Of a stretch of 45,329 nt of DNA, positions 7,993 to 15,665 are shown one piece after another. Each line of letters begins with the position of its first letter. Within the stretch, counting starts at the first letter, position 1. The notes beneath the pieces are model-generated. The model was not told the DNA's origin, did not search any database, and saw nothing but the letters and a program-made list of their open reading frames with translations. A program made the translations under genes and the position numbers. The stretch spans positions 1 through 45,329 of the forward strand of contig CAYQKB010000002.1 of assembly GCA_964418085.1 (NCBI GenBank), in the 5' to 3' direction. The DNA comes from JBBTYG01 sp964418085 (GTDB lineage Bacteria > Patescibacteriota > Minisyncoccia > UBA6257 > 2-01-FULL-56-20).

Positions 7993-8421
7993 ATGAGAGA
8001 AAAACCACTAATTCTTATCGCGGACGACAAAGAAGAATTTCGGGAAATAATTTCTGCGAAGCTCGGTGCCGCCGGTTTCGACTGCGTGACGGTGAAAAGC
8101 GGAGCGGAAGCGGTACAAAAAGCGCCCGAGCTTCTGCCTGATTTGATTTTAATGGACATAAATATGCCGCCCGGAATAAATGGCGTGGAAGCGGCGCTTT
8201 CTGTCAGGGAAAATCCAGCAACGAAAGCAACGAATATCGCGTTTTTGACGAGTGCAAACCATCCGTGGCCGGGCATAAGCGGCGGAGACAACGAAATGAT
8301 CAGCAAAGAGCTTGGTATGCAGGGTTTTTTTGATAAGGCAAACGTTGATGAGATGGCTGAAAAAATGAAAATAGCATTTCGCATGATAGGAGAGCCGCCG
8401 AAACCTCCTGCTGCAGAATAG
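7993..8421 (+). CDS. Single-domain response regulator (CheY-like receiver)
   Basis: A 142-residue receiver domain with nothing attached. The acidic pair is Asp11-Asp12, the phospho-acceptor is Asp55 in LILMDINMP, the switch residue is Thr86 in FLTSAN, and the conserved lysine is Lys115 in FFDKANV. All residues needed for phosphorylation are present. The C-terminal 15 residues are Pro-rich. No histidine kinase is in the window. It lies 21 bases before pilB, but pilB has its own -10 box inside this gene's 3' end. The position suggests control of pilus assembly or twitching by protein contact, which is an inference from context. Confidence 0.9.
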   Translation: MREKPLILIADDKEEFREIISAKLGAAGFDCVTVKSGAEAVQKAPELLPDLILMDINMPPGINGVEAALSVRENPATKATNIAFLTSANHPWPGISGGDNEMISKELGMQGFFDKANVDEMAEKMKIAFRMIGEPPKPPAAE

Positions 8422-8426
8422 CGGTG

Positions 8427-8435
8427 TGATATAAT
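8427..8435 (+). promoter_or_regulatory. Extended -10 promoter of pilB
   Basis: TGATATAAT at 8427-8435 is an extended -10 box with a perfect TATAAT. No good -35 is seen. The pilB ATG at 8443 is 7 bases downstream, which predicts a leaderless message. Confidence 0.6.
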
Positions 8436-8442
8436 ACTACAC

Positions 8443-9684
8443 ATGAGAGACGTTGATTCCCTGAAGGTTGCGATAGAAAAAATACTCATTCAGCCGCTCG
8501 AGAAAATTTCTCTCGTTGAATTGGTTGATTTGTTCGTTGAATACGCGTATACCGCTCACGCGTCGGATATTCATATCCAGCCGGAAGAAGAGAAGGTGCG
8601 TATTCGTTTCAGGGTTGATGGAATACTGCAGGACATTTTCGAGGATATCGGAGTGGGGAAGGCGATACATCACGAAATTATCAGCAGGATAAAAGTGCTC
8701 TCCGGTCTTCGTATTGACGAGCACCTCGTGCCGCAGGACGGCAGATTTAAATGTCAGTTAAAAGATATTGGTGATGTAAACGTGCGCGTGTCCACGATGC
8801 CAACGTATCATGGTGAAAATGCGGTTCTGCGTATTTTGGCGGAGACGCAGGCATGGACGCTCGAGGATTTGGGATTTCCGCCAAACGAATTGGAGAAAGT
8901 GCAAAAGGCGATACGGCGGCCATACGGAATGATTTTGGCGAATGGTCCGACCGGCTCGGGGAAAACTACAACGCTCTACACGATTTTAAAAAAGTTGAAT
9001 CATGATGAAACGTCCATTGTTACCGTCGAAGATCCGATAGAGTACGCGCTCGAGGGCGCTACGCAAATTCAGACCAATGCGACGGTCGGGCTCACGTTCG
9101 CAAGCGGTCTCCGTTCCATCCTGCGCCAAGATCCGAACATCATCATGGTCGGTGAAATCCGGGATGAAGAAACAGCCAGCATTGCGGTGAACGCGGCGCT
9201 GACCGGCCACTTGGTTTTAAGCACACTTCACACAAACGACGCCGCGACCACGTTCCCGCGTCTTATCGACATGGGTGTCCCGCCGTTTTTGGTCGCCTCA
9301 ACCGTGAACATCGTCATGGGCCAGCGGCTGGTGCGGACAATCTGTCCGTCATGCAAAGAAAAAAGAGTTTTAAGCCCCGAGGAGGTGAGAAGCATAAAAG
9401 AAATTATTCCAGAAATCGAAGGGGAGAAGGAGATTCGGGAATTTTATCAGGGCAAAGGATGCAAGGCGTGCAACCAGACCGGGTATCGCGGAAGAATGGG
9501 CATTCGCGAGGTTTTGGAAATTACGGATGATATTCGAACTCTCATTATGAACCGCGCGTCCGCTCAGGAAATAAAACGGGCAGCGATAAAAAACGGGATG
9601 ATAACGATGATAAAAGACGGGATCATTAAAGCGCTAGCGGGAGTCACGACGCTTGAAGAAATATTGAGGATTATTTATGAATAA
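8443..9684 (+). CDS. pilB: Type IV pilus assembly ATPase PilB
   Basis: A 413-residue GspE/PilB-type secretion ATPase that powers pilus extension at the inner face of the membrane. The Walker A motif GPTGSGKT is at 168-175 and the Walker B strand IIMVGEIRDEE is at 233-243. The Asp box (VEDPIEY) and His box (LHTND) are present. A zinc-binding insert has Cys301, Cys304, Cys340 and Cys343. It lacks the roughly 150-residue N1/N2 domain of proteobacterial PilB, a shortening common in minimal genomes. PilT has the same fold, but the tetracysteine insert and adjacency to pilC favour PilB. pilC starts 6 bases after its stop. Confidence 0.93.
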   Translation: MRDVDSLKVAIEKILIQPLEKISLVELVDLFVEYAYTAHASDIHIQPEEEKVRIRFRVDGILQDIFEDIGVGKAIHHEIISRIKVLSGLRIDEHLVPQDGRFKCQLKDIGDVNVRVSTMPTYHGENAVLRILAETQAWTLEDLGFPPNELEKVQKAIRRPYGMILANGPTGSGKTTTLYTILKKLNHDETSIVTVEDPIEYALEGATQIQTNATVGLTFASGLRSILRQDPNIIMVGEIRDEETASIAVNAALTGHLVLSTLHTNDAATTFPRLIDMGVPPFLVASTVNIVMGQRLVRTICPSCKEKRVLSPEEVRSIKEIIPEIEGEKEIREFYQGKGCKACNQTGYRGRMGIREVLEITDDIRTLIMNRASAQEIKRAAIKNGMITMIKDGIIKALAGVTTLEEILRIIYE

Positions 9685-9690
9685 GTTTTT

Positions 9691-10758
9691 ATGAATAAAC
9701 TCTTAGCCCTTTTTGGCTATGTTTCGCTTCAGGAAAAGATTAATTTTGTTCGCCATTTGGCGATTGTGACGAAGTCTGGTCTTCCGTTGCTCGAGAGTTT
9801 AAGGATAATTGGCGAACAGACGGAGTCAAGACCGCTCAAAAAAATAATAAAGAATGTCGGCATCGAGGTGAATAACGGCCACCTCCTTTCGGACGGCCTC
9901 GAAAAATATAAAAAAACATTCGGAGATTTTTTTATCAGTATCATCCGCATCGGCGAACTCTCCGGCACGCTGACGACGAATCTCACCTATCTCGCAGAGG
10001 AGCTTAAGAAAGCAAAAAACCTGCAGGGCAAAGTTCGCTCCGCGATGGTGTACCCGATGATAATCCTTATCGCGATGCTTCTCGTCTCTGGATTCCTCAC
10101 ATTTTTCATATTTCCAAAACTGCTTCCGGTGATCACGGGGCTGAACGTCGCGCTTCCGCTCCCGACGCGCATCCTTATATCCATTATCAATGTTTCAAAA
10201 AAGTTCGGAGTATGGATCGTCGGAGGCGCTATCATACTCTTTGTACTTCTTCGATTCCTGATTACAAAGGTAAAGGGAATTAAATACTTTTTTGACCGTT
10301 CCGTTTTTTATGTTCCGGTGGTGTCGGGCTTTGTCCAGAGCGTGAATGTGGCGAACTTCGCGCGAATTCTCGCCCTGCTCTTGAAGAGCGGCATCACGAT
10401 TGTGGACGCACTCGAGATTACCGGCTCTACGTTTGAGAACAGCGCTTTTAGGAAATCGTTTTATGGTGCGCAGGACTTTGTACGGAAGGGCGGCCAGCTA
10501 TCGGATTTTTTGGGGATGCGGAAAAATTTTTTCCCTCCGCTTCTCATCGGCATTGTGAAAATCGGGGAGAGCACGGGCAATCTCGAAGACAATCTTATAT
10601 ATCTGTCCGACTATTATACCGAGGAGCTCGACAACCATCTTCGGACGATGACCACGTTTTTGGAGCCGTTGCTGCTTCTTATCATGGGAATGATGGTCGG
10701 ATTTCTCGCTTTGGCAATTATTTTGCCGATTTACTCGATCTCGAACGGAGTGAGGTAG
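9691..10758 (+). CDS. pilC: Type IV pilus inner-membrane platform protein PilC
   Basis: A 355-residue T2SSF/PilC protein. Two homologous helical cytoplasmic domains (about 15-130 and 220-330) alternate with three membrane segments, near 110-140, 165-190 and 325-350. The repeated signature SIIRIGELSGTL (about 85-96) and GIVKIGESTGNL (about 290-301) marks the two halves. It forms the platform that PilB rotates to add or remove pilin subunits. It follows pilB by 6 bases and is surely co-transcribed. The prepilin genes begin about 120 bases downstream after a separate -10 box and a hairpin. Confidence 0.93.
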   Translation: MNKLLALFGYVSLQEKINFVRHLAIVTKSGLPLLESLRIIGEQTESRPLKKIIKNVGIEVNNGHLLSDGLEKYKKTFGDFFISIIRIGELSGTLTTNLTYLAEELKKAKNLQGKVRSAMVYPMIILIAMLLVSGFLTFFIFPKLLPVITGLNVALPLPTRILISIINVSKKFGVWIVGGAIILFVLLRFLITKVKGIKYFFDRSVFYVPVVSGFVQSVNVANFARILALLLKSGITIVDALEITGSTFENSAFRKSFYGAQDFVRKGGQLSDFLGMRKNFFPPLLIGIVKIGESTGNLEDNLIYLSDYYTEELDNHLRTMTTFLEPLLLLIMGMMVGFLALAIILPIYSISNGVR

Positions 10759-10778
10759 GGCGGCAAAAGTGTATATAG

Positions 10779-10784
10779 TATAAT
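10779..10784 (+). promoter_or_regulatory. -10 box before the prepilin cluster
   Basis: A perfect TATAAT at 10779-10784 in the pilC-prepilin gap, with no clear -35. Transcription from about 10791 would give an 85-base leader that contains the left arm of the hairpin at 10809-10924. Confidence 0.45.
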
Positions 10785-10808
10785 TGAGAGGTGAAACGGA
10801 ATGGCTTC

Positions 10809-10924
10809 ATCCCGTTAGAAGCAGATCGCGATCTATGATTTAAATAGATTTTTTTACTTTAAAAAAATTCCCACAATGGATTTTCTAATGACAAATACTA
10901 AGCGATCGCGGCTTCTAACGGGAT
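10809..10924. repeat. Inverted-repeat element over a prepilin gene start (shares ends with the greA element)
   Basis: Arms of 14 perfect bases, ATCCCGTTAGAAGC at 10809-10822 and its complement at 10911-10924, lie 88 bases apart. Inside are the short palindrome GATCGCGATC and a 9-base AT hairpin (ATTTTTTTA-CTT-TAAAAAAAT). The start codon at 10876 lies in the loop and the right arm codes for the LLTGF prepilin cleavage segment. Read on the reverse strand, the outer ends are TGAATCCCGTTAGAA and TTCTAACGGGATGAA. The same ends are found in direct orientation at 41432-41544. Confidence 0.8.
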
Positions 10925-12660
10925 TCAGTCTCATAGACCTTGTCATAAGCCTGGGAATAATTACGTTGCTTTTCGGCGGGATATTTCTCGTATATTTCTC
11001 GATTGTTGATTCAACAAAAAATAATTCAATTCGGACAGAAGCGCTTTTTCTTTTGGAACAACAGGCGGAAATCGTGCGCAACATTCCCTACGATCAGGTG
11101 GGGACTGTGGGCGGCATTCCCTCCGGCATTATTCCGCAGTCGCAGACGATAACGGTCGGGGACATGAGTTTTTTGGTGAATACCACTGTCCGGAACATTG
11201 ATGACCCCTTCGACGGAACGCTCGGCGGCACTCCAAACGACACCGCCCCCGCGGATTACAAATTTGTAGATCTTCGGGCGCAGTGTATCCAGTGTTCGAG
11301 GCCTGTTTCGTACGAAATGACAACAACTGTCGCGCCGGCAAATCTCGAGTCAGCAAGCACGAACGGTTCTCTTTTTATAAATGTCCTTGATGCGAACGGC
11401 ATAACGGTTTCAAATGCGAATGTGCACGTTTCGAACGCGAGTGTCACTCCCGCAATTGATCTGACAGATACCACAAATGCGTCGGGATCGCTGCAGCTCG
11501 TCGGTGTTCCCACGAGTACGCAGGCCTATGCGATATCAATCACCAAGGGTGGCTATTCTTCCGATAAAACGTATGCGCCGGGCAATCCCGCAAACCCGGT
11601 GAAGCCCAACGCCACTGTCGCCGCCGGAGCGGTGACGCAAGTAACGTTTGCGATAGACCGCACAAGCCAGATAAATGTCCATACGTCGGGCAATACCTGC
11701 ATAGCGTCCGCAAACAAAAGTTTTTCGATGGTCGGCTCGAAAGTTATTGCCACAAATCCGAATGTGCTCAAGTTTTCGACGAGTTCCGTGACGGACGGAA
11801 GTGGCCTCAAAACATTTTCCGCGATTGAGTGGGATACCTATTCGCTCACGCTCTCAAGTTCCTCGACTGATCTCGCAGGCACCGTCCCGCTTACGCCGCT
11901 CGCGGTAAATCCGAGCTCGACATACGATTTTAGATTCATAACAAAGTCACTAAATCCTCTGTCGCTTCTCGTGACCGTTACGGATACGGCGACCGGCGCC
12001 GGTGTTTCAAGCGCAACGGTGGCTGTTTCGAAAAGCGGATTTTCACAAACGGCAATTACGGGAAGGAACACGTGGACCGACACCGACTGGTCTGGTGGAC
12101 AATATAGCAGTCAGGATGGGGGAATCGAAACCGATTCTCCGGCGGGCTCGCTTGCGCTGAAGTCGGTTGGTGGAGCATATACCACAGGCACCGTTTCGTG
12201 GCTTATATCTAAAACGTTTGACGTGGGAACGGACAGCGCTTCGTATTACGCGTTAAGTTGGAATCCTGATACGCAGTCGGTGCAGGCAGGGTCGAATAGT
12301 GTGCAATTTCAGATTGCATCAAATAATGATCAGGCAACATGGAATTTTATCGGTCCGGATGGAACGGCGAATACATATTATTCGGCGACCGGCACAATCG
12401 CGTACGGGGGGCACACGAATAATCGTTTCATTCGCTATAAAGTTTTCCTTCAAACGCAGGATGAAAATTACACGCCGACAATTCATACTGTAAGTTTAGA
12501 TTTTAGTTCAATATGCGTTCCGCCCGCGCAGGTATTCTTTTCGGGATTAACTTCCGGAACCTATACGATAGATATAAGCGCGCCGGGATATCAGGAATCC
12601 ACGAGTACTGTTTCCGTGGCGTCGAACTGGCAGGAAGTCCGCATACCACTTTCGCACTAA
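10876..12660 (+). CDS. Very large prepilin-like protein with carboxypeptidase-regulatory-like domains
   Basis: A 594-residue protein with a class III prepilin signal, TGFSLIDLVISLGIITLLF, cleaved after Gly16. The residue at +5 is Asp21 instead of the usual Glu. The mature part is far longer than a pilin (about 150). Residues about 165-255 look like a carboxypeptidase regulatory (Greek-key beta) domain, with NVHVSNASV, NASGSLQLVGVP and YAISITKGGYSS. A related unit lies near 265-360 and another starts near 370. The final 50 residues (YTIDISAPGY) resemble the same fold. It is probably a tip adhesin or minor pilin. An alternative start is the ATG at 10888. The next gene begins one base after its stop. 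Confidence 0.82.
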   Translation: MDFLMTNTKRSRLLTGFSLIDLVISLGIITLLFGGIFLVYFSIVDSTKNNSIRTEALFLLEQQAEIVRNIPYDQVGTVGGIPSGIIPQSQTITVGDMSFLVNTTVRNIDDPFDGTLGGTPNDTAPADYKFVDLRAQCIQCSRPVSYEMTTTVAPANLESASTNGSLFINVLDANGITVSNANVHVSNASVTPAIDLTDTTNASGSLQLVGVPTSTQAYAISITKGGYSSDKTYAPGNPANPVKPNATVAAGAVTQVTFAIDRTSQINVHTSGNTCIASANKSFSMVGSKVIATNPNVLKFSTSSVTDGSGLKTFSAIEWDTYSLTLSSSSTDLAGTVPLTPLAVNPSSTYDFRFITKSLNPLSLLVTVTDTATGAGVSSATVAVSKSGFSQTAITGRNTWTDTDWSGGQYSSQDGGIETDSPAGSLALKSVGGAYTTGTVSWLISKTFDVGTDSASYYALSWNPDTQSVQAGSNSVQFQIASNNDQATWNFIGPDGTANTYYSATGTIAYGGHTNNRFIRYKVFLQTQDENYTPTIHTVSLDFSSICVPPAQVFFSGLTSGTYTIDISAPGYQESTSTVSVASNWQEVRIPLSH

Positions 12661-12661
12661 C

Positions 12662-13426
12662 ATGAACAATTCTAACTTTATCAATCCAAACGAAGAGAAT
12701 AGCCATCTTTTGAAACCGTCTCGGAGCGTGGTGACGCGACCTGCCCGAACGATTGAAGTCGTTCAGTCGGGCGGGGGGCGAGGAATTTTTTCAGCAGAAA
12801 AAATATCCTGTGTTTCAAAAGATGGCTATTCTCGAGCCGCCTTCTCTCTTCTTGAAATTGTTTTTGCACTTGCGATATTCGCGGGTATCGCAATCGTTGT
12901 CGGGAGTTTGAAAAGCAGCGTTGGCGTTCTCCAAAATATTGTTGGGCAGAAACTGCAATCCGAGCAGGATGTAGGCCAGTCATTCCAGATAATCGCGACG
13001 GACATCCGCTCCGCAGGGCAGTCGAGCATCGGCGCGTATCCCATTTCGGCGGCAAGTACCAGCTCATTCTCGTTTTATAGCGACGTTGATCGGGATGGAA
13101 TTTTTGAACTCGTAAGATATTTTTTCGTCACCAGCACACTTCAGCGCGGGATTACAAAGCCAACCGGAAACCCGCTCGTATATTCGACGAGCACCGAGAT
13201 GGTAACCACGTCAATCGCGAATATTATTATCTCGTCAAGTACACCAATTTTTTCTTACTACGACTCGGGCTATACCGGTTCGCAGGCCCCGCTGGTCGCG
13301 CCGGTAGATATATCGAAAGTGCGCGCCGTGAAAATATCCGTCTATGTCGATGTGAAGCCGACTACCGCTCCCTCCGCATTATTTTTCACTCAAACTATAA
13401 CGTTAAGAAATTTACGCGGGACATAG
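12662..13426 (+). CDS. Prepilin-like protein with an expanded leader
   Basis: A 254-residue protein with the pilin signature AFSLLEIVFALAIFAGIAIVV; cleavage is expected after Ala60, with Glu at +5. The mature part resembles PilW/PilV-type minor pilins (QSEQDVGQSFQIIATDIRSAG). The leader is about 60 residues instead of the usual 5-20. Residues 12-58 are encoded by the perfect 22-base inverted repeat at 12695-12833, so the long leader looks like an in-frame insertion. No ATG is present between the repeat and the pilin core in this frame. The ATG is 1 base after the previous stop, so coupling is likely. Confidence 0.8.
   Translation: MNNSNFINPNEENSHLLKPSRSVVTRPARTIEVVQSGGGRGIFSAEKISCVSKDGYSRAAFSLLEIVFALAIFAGIAIVVGSLKSSVGVLQNIVGQKLQSEQDVGQSFQIIATDIRSAGQSSIGAYPISAASTSSFSFYSDVDRDGIFELVRYFFVTSTLQRGITKPTGNPLVYSTSTEMVTTSIANIIISSSTPIFSYYDSGYTGSQAPLVAPVDISKVRAVKISVYVDVKPTTAPSALFFTQTITLRNLRGT
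12695..12833. repeat. Perfect 22-bp inverted repeat with nested hairpins inside a prepilin leader
   Basis: The arms at 12695-12716 and 12812-12833 are exact complements, with 95 bases between them. Nested inside are a GC-rich hairpin around 12742-12772 (GCCCGA... with ...TCGGGC) and an AT hairpin ATTTTTTC-AGCA-GAAAAAAT near 12785-12804. The whole would fold as a multi-branched stem in RNA or a cruciform in DNA. It is translated in frame as part of the prepilin leader. Confidence 0.85.
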
Positions 13427-13451
13427 AAATATAACGTATGACAAACAACAA

Positions 13452-14924
13452 ATGACAAGTAAAAAAGTTACAAGGTACAAGCTACAAGTTGCAAGTTCGC
13501 GTCGCGGTCAATTCTCTTTGGAGGTGCTGATTTTTTCTTCGGTCGTAGTCACTTTAATTAGCGGCTTTGTGTTCCTTTCGCTTTCGTTCACCCAGCTCTC
13601 GGTTCGCGGGATTAACAAGCAAGAGGCGTTTTCCATAGCGGAGTCGGGGATAGAGTACTATCGGTGGCATCTCGCGCACGCGCCATTGGACTTTCAGGAT
13701 GGGACTGGGCATGCCGGGCCGTATGTTCATCAGTATTTCAACAGGGACGGTACGGTCGTCGGAAGTTTTACGCTGAATATCACGCCTGTTCCGGGATCAA
13801 CGGTTGTTACAATCGAGAGCACCGGCAATGTCATTGCCGATCCGTCCGTTCAAAAAATTATCAAAGTTCAACTTGGGAAGTCGTCATTTGTGAAATATTC
13901 TGTGGCGATTGGCGAAGATGTCAGATTCGGCAGTGGCACAGAAGTATTTGGTCCTATTTTTTCGAATGGCGGTATTCACTTCGATGGGCTCGCGCACAAT
14001 AGTGTGCAAAGCGCTCAGGCAACGTATGACGATCCGGACCATGGTGGTCAGGCGGAGTTCGGTGTGCATACTCATGTAAGCCCGGTTGATCCATTTCCTC
14101 CTGGGGCGGTACCGAGTAGGCCGGATGTGTTTATCGCCGGGCGGAGTTTTCCGGTTCCCGCTTTGGATTTCACGCAGATCACGCAGACGCTTTCTTCCCT
14201 CAAATCCCTTGCACAGGCAAGCGGCACATATTTTGCATCAAGCTCTGCGTTTGGCTACGATCTCGTGCTCGATCCTTCGGGGGCGTACTCAATGTATAAA
14301 GTGACAGCGCTCAAACCTCCTCCGAACGGGTGCACAAATACAAGTAATCAGGATGGATGGGGAACGTGGAGTATTCAAAGCGAGACGCTTAAGGCGACCG
14401 GCACAATCCCGTCGAACGGCGTTATTTTTGCTGAAGACGATTTGTGGATTCGCGGACAGGTAACTGGGAAGCATGTCACGATCGGAGCAGGGCGTTTTCC
14501 GGATAATCCCGCGACACGGGCAAGTATAACCGTGAATAGCAGTACGCTGTATACAAATTATAACGGGAGCGACACCATCGGGATGGTCGCCCAGAATAAT
14601 TTCAATGTTGGTTTGTATAGTGAAAACATTCTCCGGATTGATGGCGCGCTAGTTGCGCAAAACGGACGAATAGGAAGATATTATTATTCACCGCCAAACG
14701 ACAACTCGAATTCAAATAAGTGCGGCAATACCGTGGTTCGCCAAAAGATCACTCTCTACGGTTCGCTTTTCAGTAGTCTGCGATATGGATTTGGATACAC
14801 CGACAGTACGGGCTACCAGGAGCGCGATATTATCTACGACTCCAATCTTCTTTACGCGCCGCCGCCGAGTTTCCCTCTCACGGCCGACCAGTATTCGATA
14901 ATCTCGTGGGACGAGGTACAATAA
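13452..14924 (+). CDS. PilX-like minor prepilin with a large C-terminal domain
   Basis: A 490-residue protein. The class III signal is RRGQFSLEVLIFSSVVV, cleaved after Gly19 with Glu at +5. It is followed by the AFSIAESGIEYYRWHL segment typical of PilX/GspK-like N-termini. The remainder is beta-rich and repetitive, with GSGTEVFGPIFSNGGIHFDG early and HVTIGAGRFPD and NVGLYSENILRIDGALVAQ later. This recalls polymer-bactofilin-like or beta-helical surface domains. The upstream ATG at 13438 closes after five codons, so 13452 is chosen. The first codons lie in a stretch of imperfect ACAAGTT-like repeats (13466-13496). It is co-transcribed with the neighbouring prepilins. Confidence 0.8.
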   Translation: MTSKKVTRYKLQVASSRRGQFSLEVLIFSSVVVTLISGFVFLSLSFTQLSVRGINKQEAFSIAESGIEYYRWHLAHAPLDFQDGTGHAGPYVHQYFNRDGTVVGSFTLNITPVPGSTVVTIESTGNVIADPSVQKIIKVQLGKSSFVKYSVAIGEDVRFGSGTEVFGPIFSNGGIHFDGLAHNSVQSAQATYDDPDHGGQAEFGVHTHVSPVDPFPPGAVPSRPDVFIAGRSFPVPALDFTQITQTLSSLKSLAQASGTYFASSSAFGYDLVLDPSGAYSMYKVTALKPPPNGCTNTSNQDGWGTWSIQSETLKATGTIPSNGVIFAEDDLWIRGQVTGKHVTIGAGRFPDNPATRASITVNSSTLYTNYNGSDTIGMVAQNNFNVGLYSENILRIDGALVAQNGRIGRYYYSPPNDNSNSNKCGNTVVRQKITLYGSLFSSLRYGFGYTDSTGYQERDIIYDSNLLYAPPPSFPLTADQYSIISWDEVQ

Positions 14925-14936
14925 AAGAGATTTAAA

Positions 14937-15422
14937 GTGAAAATTAGAAATCAGAAAAAAAGAAACGGATTGACTCTCATAGAAATACTCATCGCACTCA
15001 CTATTCTCGCGATTATTTCTGGCATTGCGATTGTGTCTCTTAATCCGGCAGGCCAGTTTGCAAGCGCCAGGAATTCCCAGCGCGCTCTTCATCTAAGCGC
15101 CCTTATGAGTGCAATTCGCCAGAATATAGCCGACTCTGCGATGGGGACATTTGTCTGTGCCGCCGGATCAATTCCGACGACGACAACAAAAATGGCCGTT
15201 GGCGCAGGCAATTATGACATCGCAAGTTGTCTCATACCGACGTATCTTGGGACACTGCCCTTTGATCCATCAACCTCAACCGCGCATTACGACTCAAATA
15301 CGGACTACGATACGGGGTATACAATTGTGCAGGCAACAAGCACTGGTGCGATAACGCTTTCCGCTCCTGCGACCGAGCTCAAAAAAGCTTCGAGCACTCC
15401 GAATATTTCGATTACGCGCTAA
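14937..15422 (+). CDS. Type IV pilin / GspG-like pseudopilin (probable major pilin)
   Basis: A 161-residue protein, the only one in the cluster of ordinary pilin size. The signal NGLTLIEILIALTILAIISG is cleaved after Gly11 with Glu16 at +5. The mature part begins with the long hydrophobic helix and continues SLNPAGQFASARNSQRALHL. The C-terminal half is a small beta domain with a Cys pair (about Cys73 and Cys92). The start is GTG at 14937, preceded by AAGAGA. It follows the PilX-like gene by 12 bases. From size and sequence this is the best candidate for the main pilus subunit. Confidence 0.87.
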   Translation: MKIRNQKKRNGLTLIEILIALTILAIISGIAIVSLNPAGQFASARNSQRALHLSALMSAIRQNIADSAMGTFVCAAGSIPTTTTKMAVGAGNYDIASCLIPTYLGTLPFDPSTSTAHYDSNTDYDTGYTIVQATSTGAITLSAPATELKKASSTPNISITR

Positions 15423-15447
15423 TGATTCCAAAATTGACCAAATCACG

Positions 15448-15659
15448 ATGAAAAAATTTTCTATATCCCGCTGTGTATTGCCGTCATTATTTTCCCGCTA
15501 TGGGCTCACGCTGAATTTTCGGCCGAGGCGGGAACATCTCAGCTTGCAAGTCTTTTTTCCGCTCTTCAATCTTTGGTTTTAAATCTGCAATCTCTTCTCT
15601 CTTTTCGAAATCAGGGAAATCAACTCGCAGACATCTCGGGACCGATGCAGGGGAAATAG
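15448..15659 (+). pseudogene. Small secreted protein with a one-base frame break in an A-run
   Basis: After the pilin stop, an ATG at 15448 starts MKK and then runs out of frame. One frame over, from 15456 to the TAG at 15657-15659, the sequence reads as a clean export signal (IFYIPLCIAVIIFPLWAHA) followed by a short mature peptide with SLFSALQSLVLNLQSLL and ending SGPMQGK. The A-run at 15451-15456 has 6 A's, and 7 would fuse MKK to this frame and give a complete 71-residue exported protein. No ATG, GTG or TTG is available in the long frame. Either a real mutation, a switchable A-run or a sequencing error is possible. It would be the last gene of the pilus operon. Confidence 0.6.
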
Positions 15660-15665
15660 GCAAAA

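Noticed and set aside
15451..15460. Programmed -1 frameshift at the A-run of the small secreted gene
   Set aside because: In the starting frame the bases are G AAA AAA TTT, not a proper X XXY YYZ slippery site, and no downstream stem is evident; a missing A is simpler.
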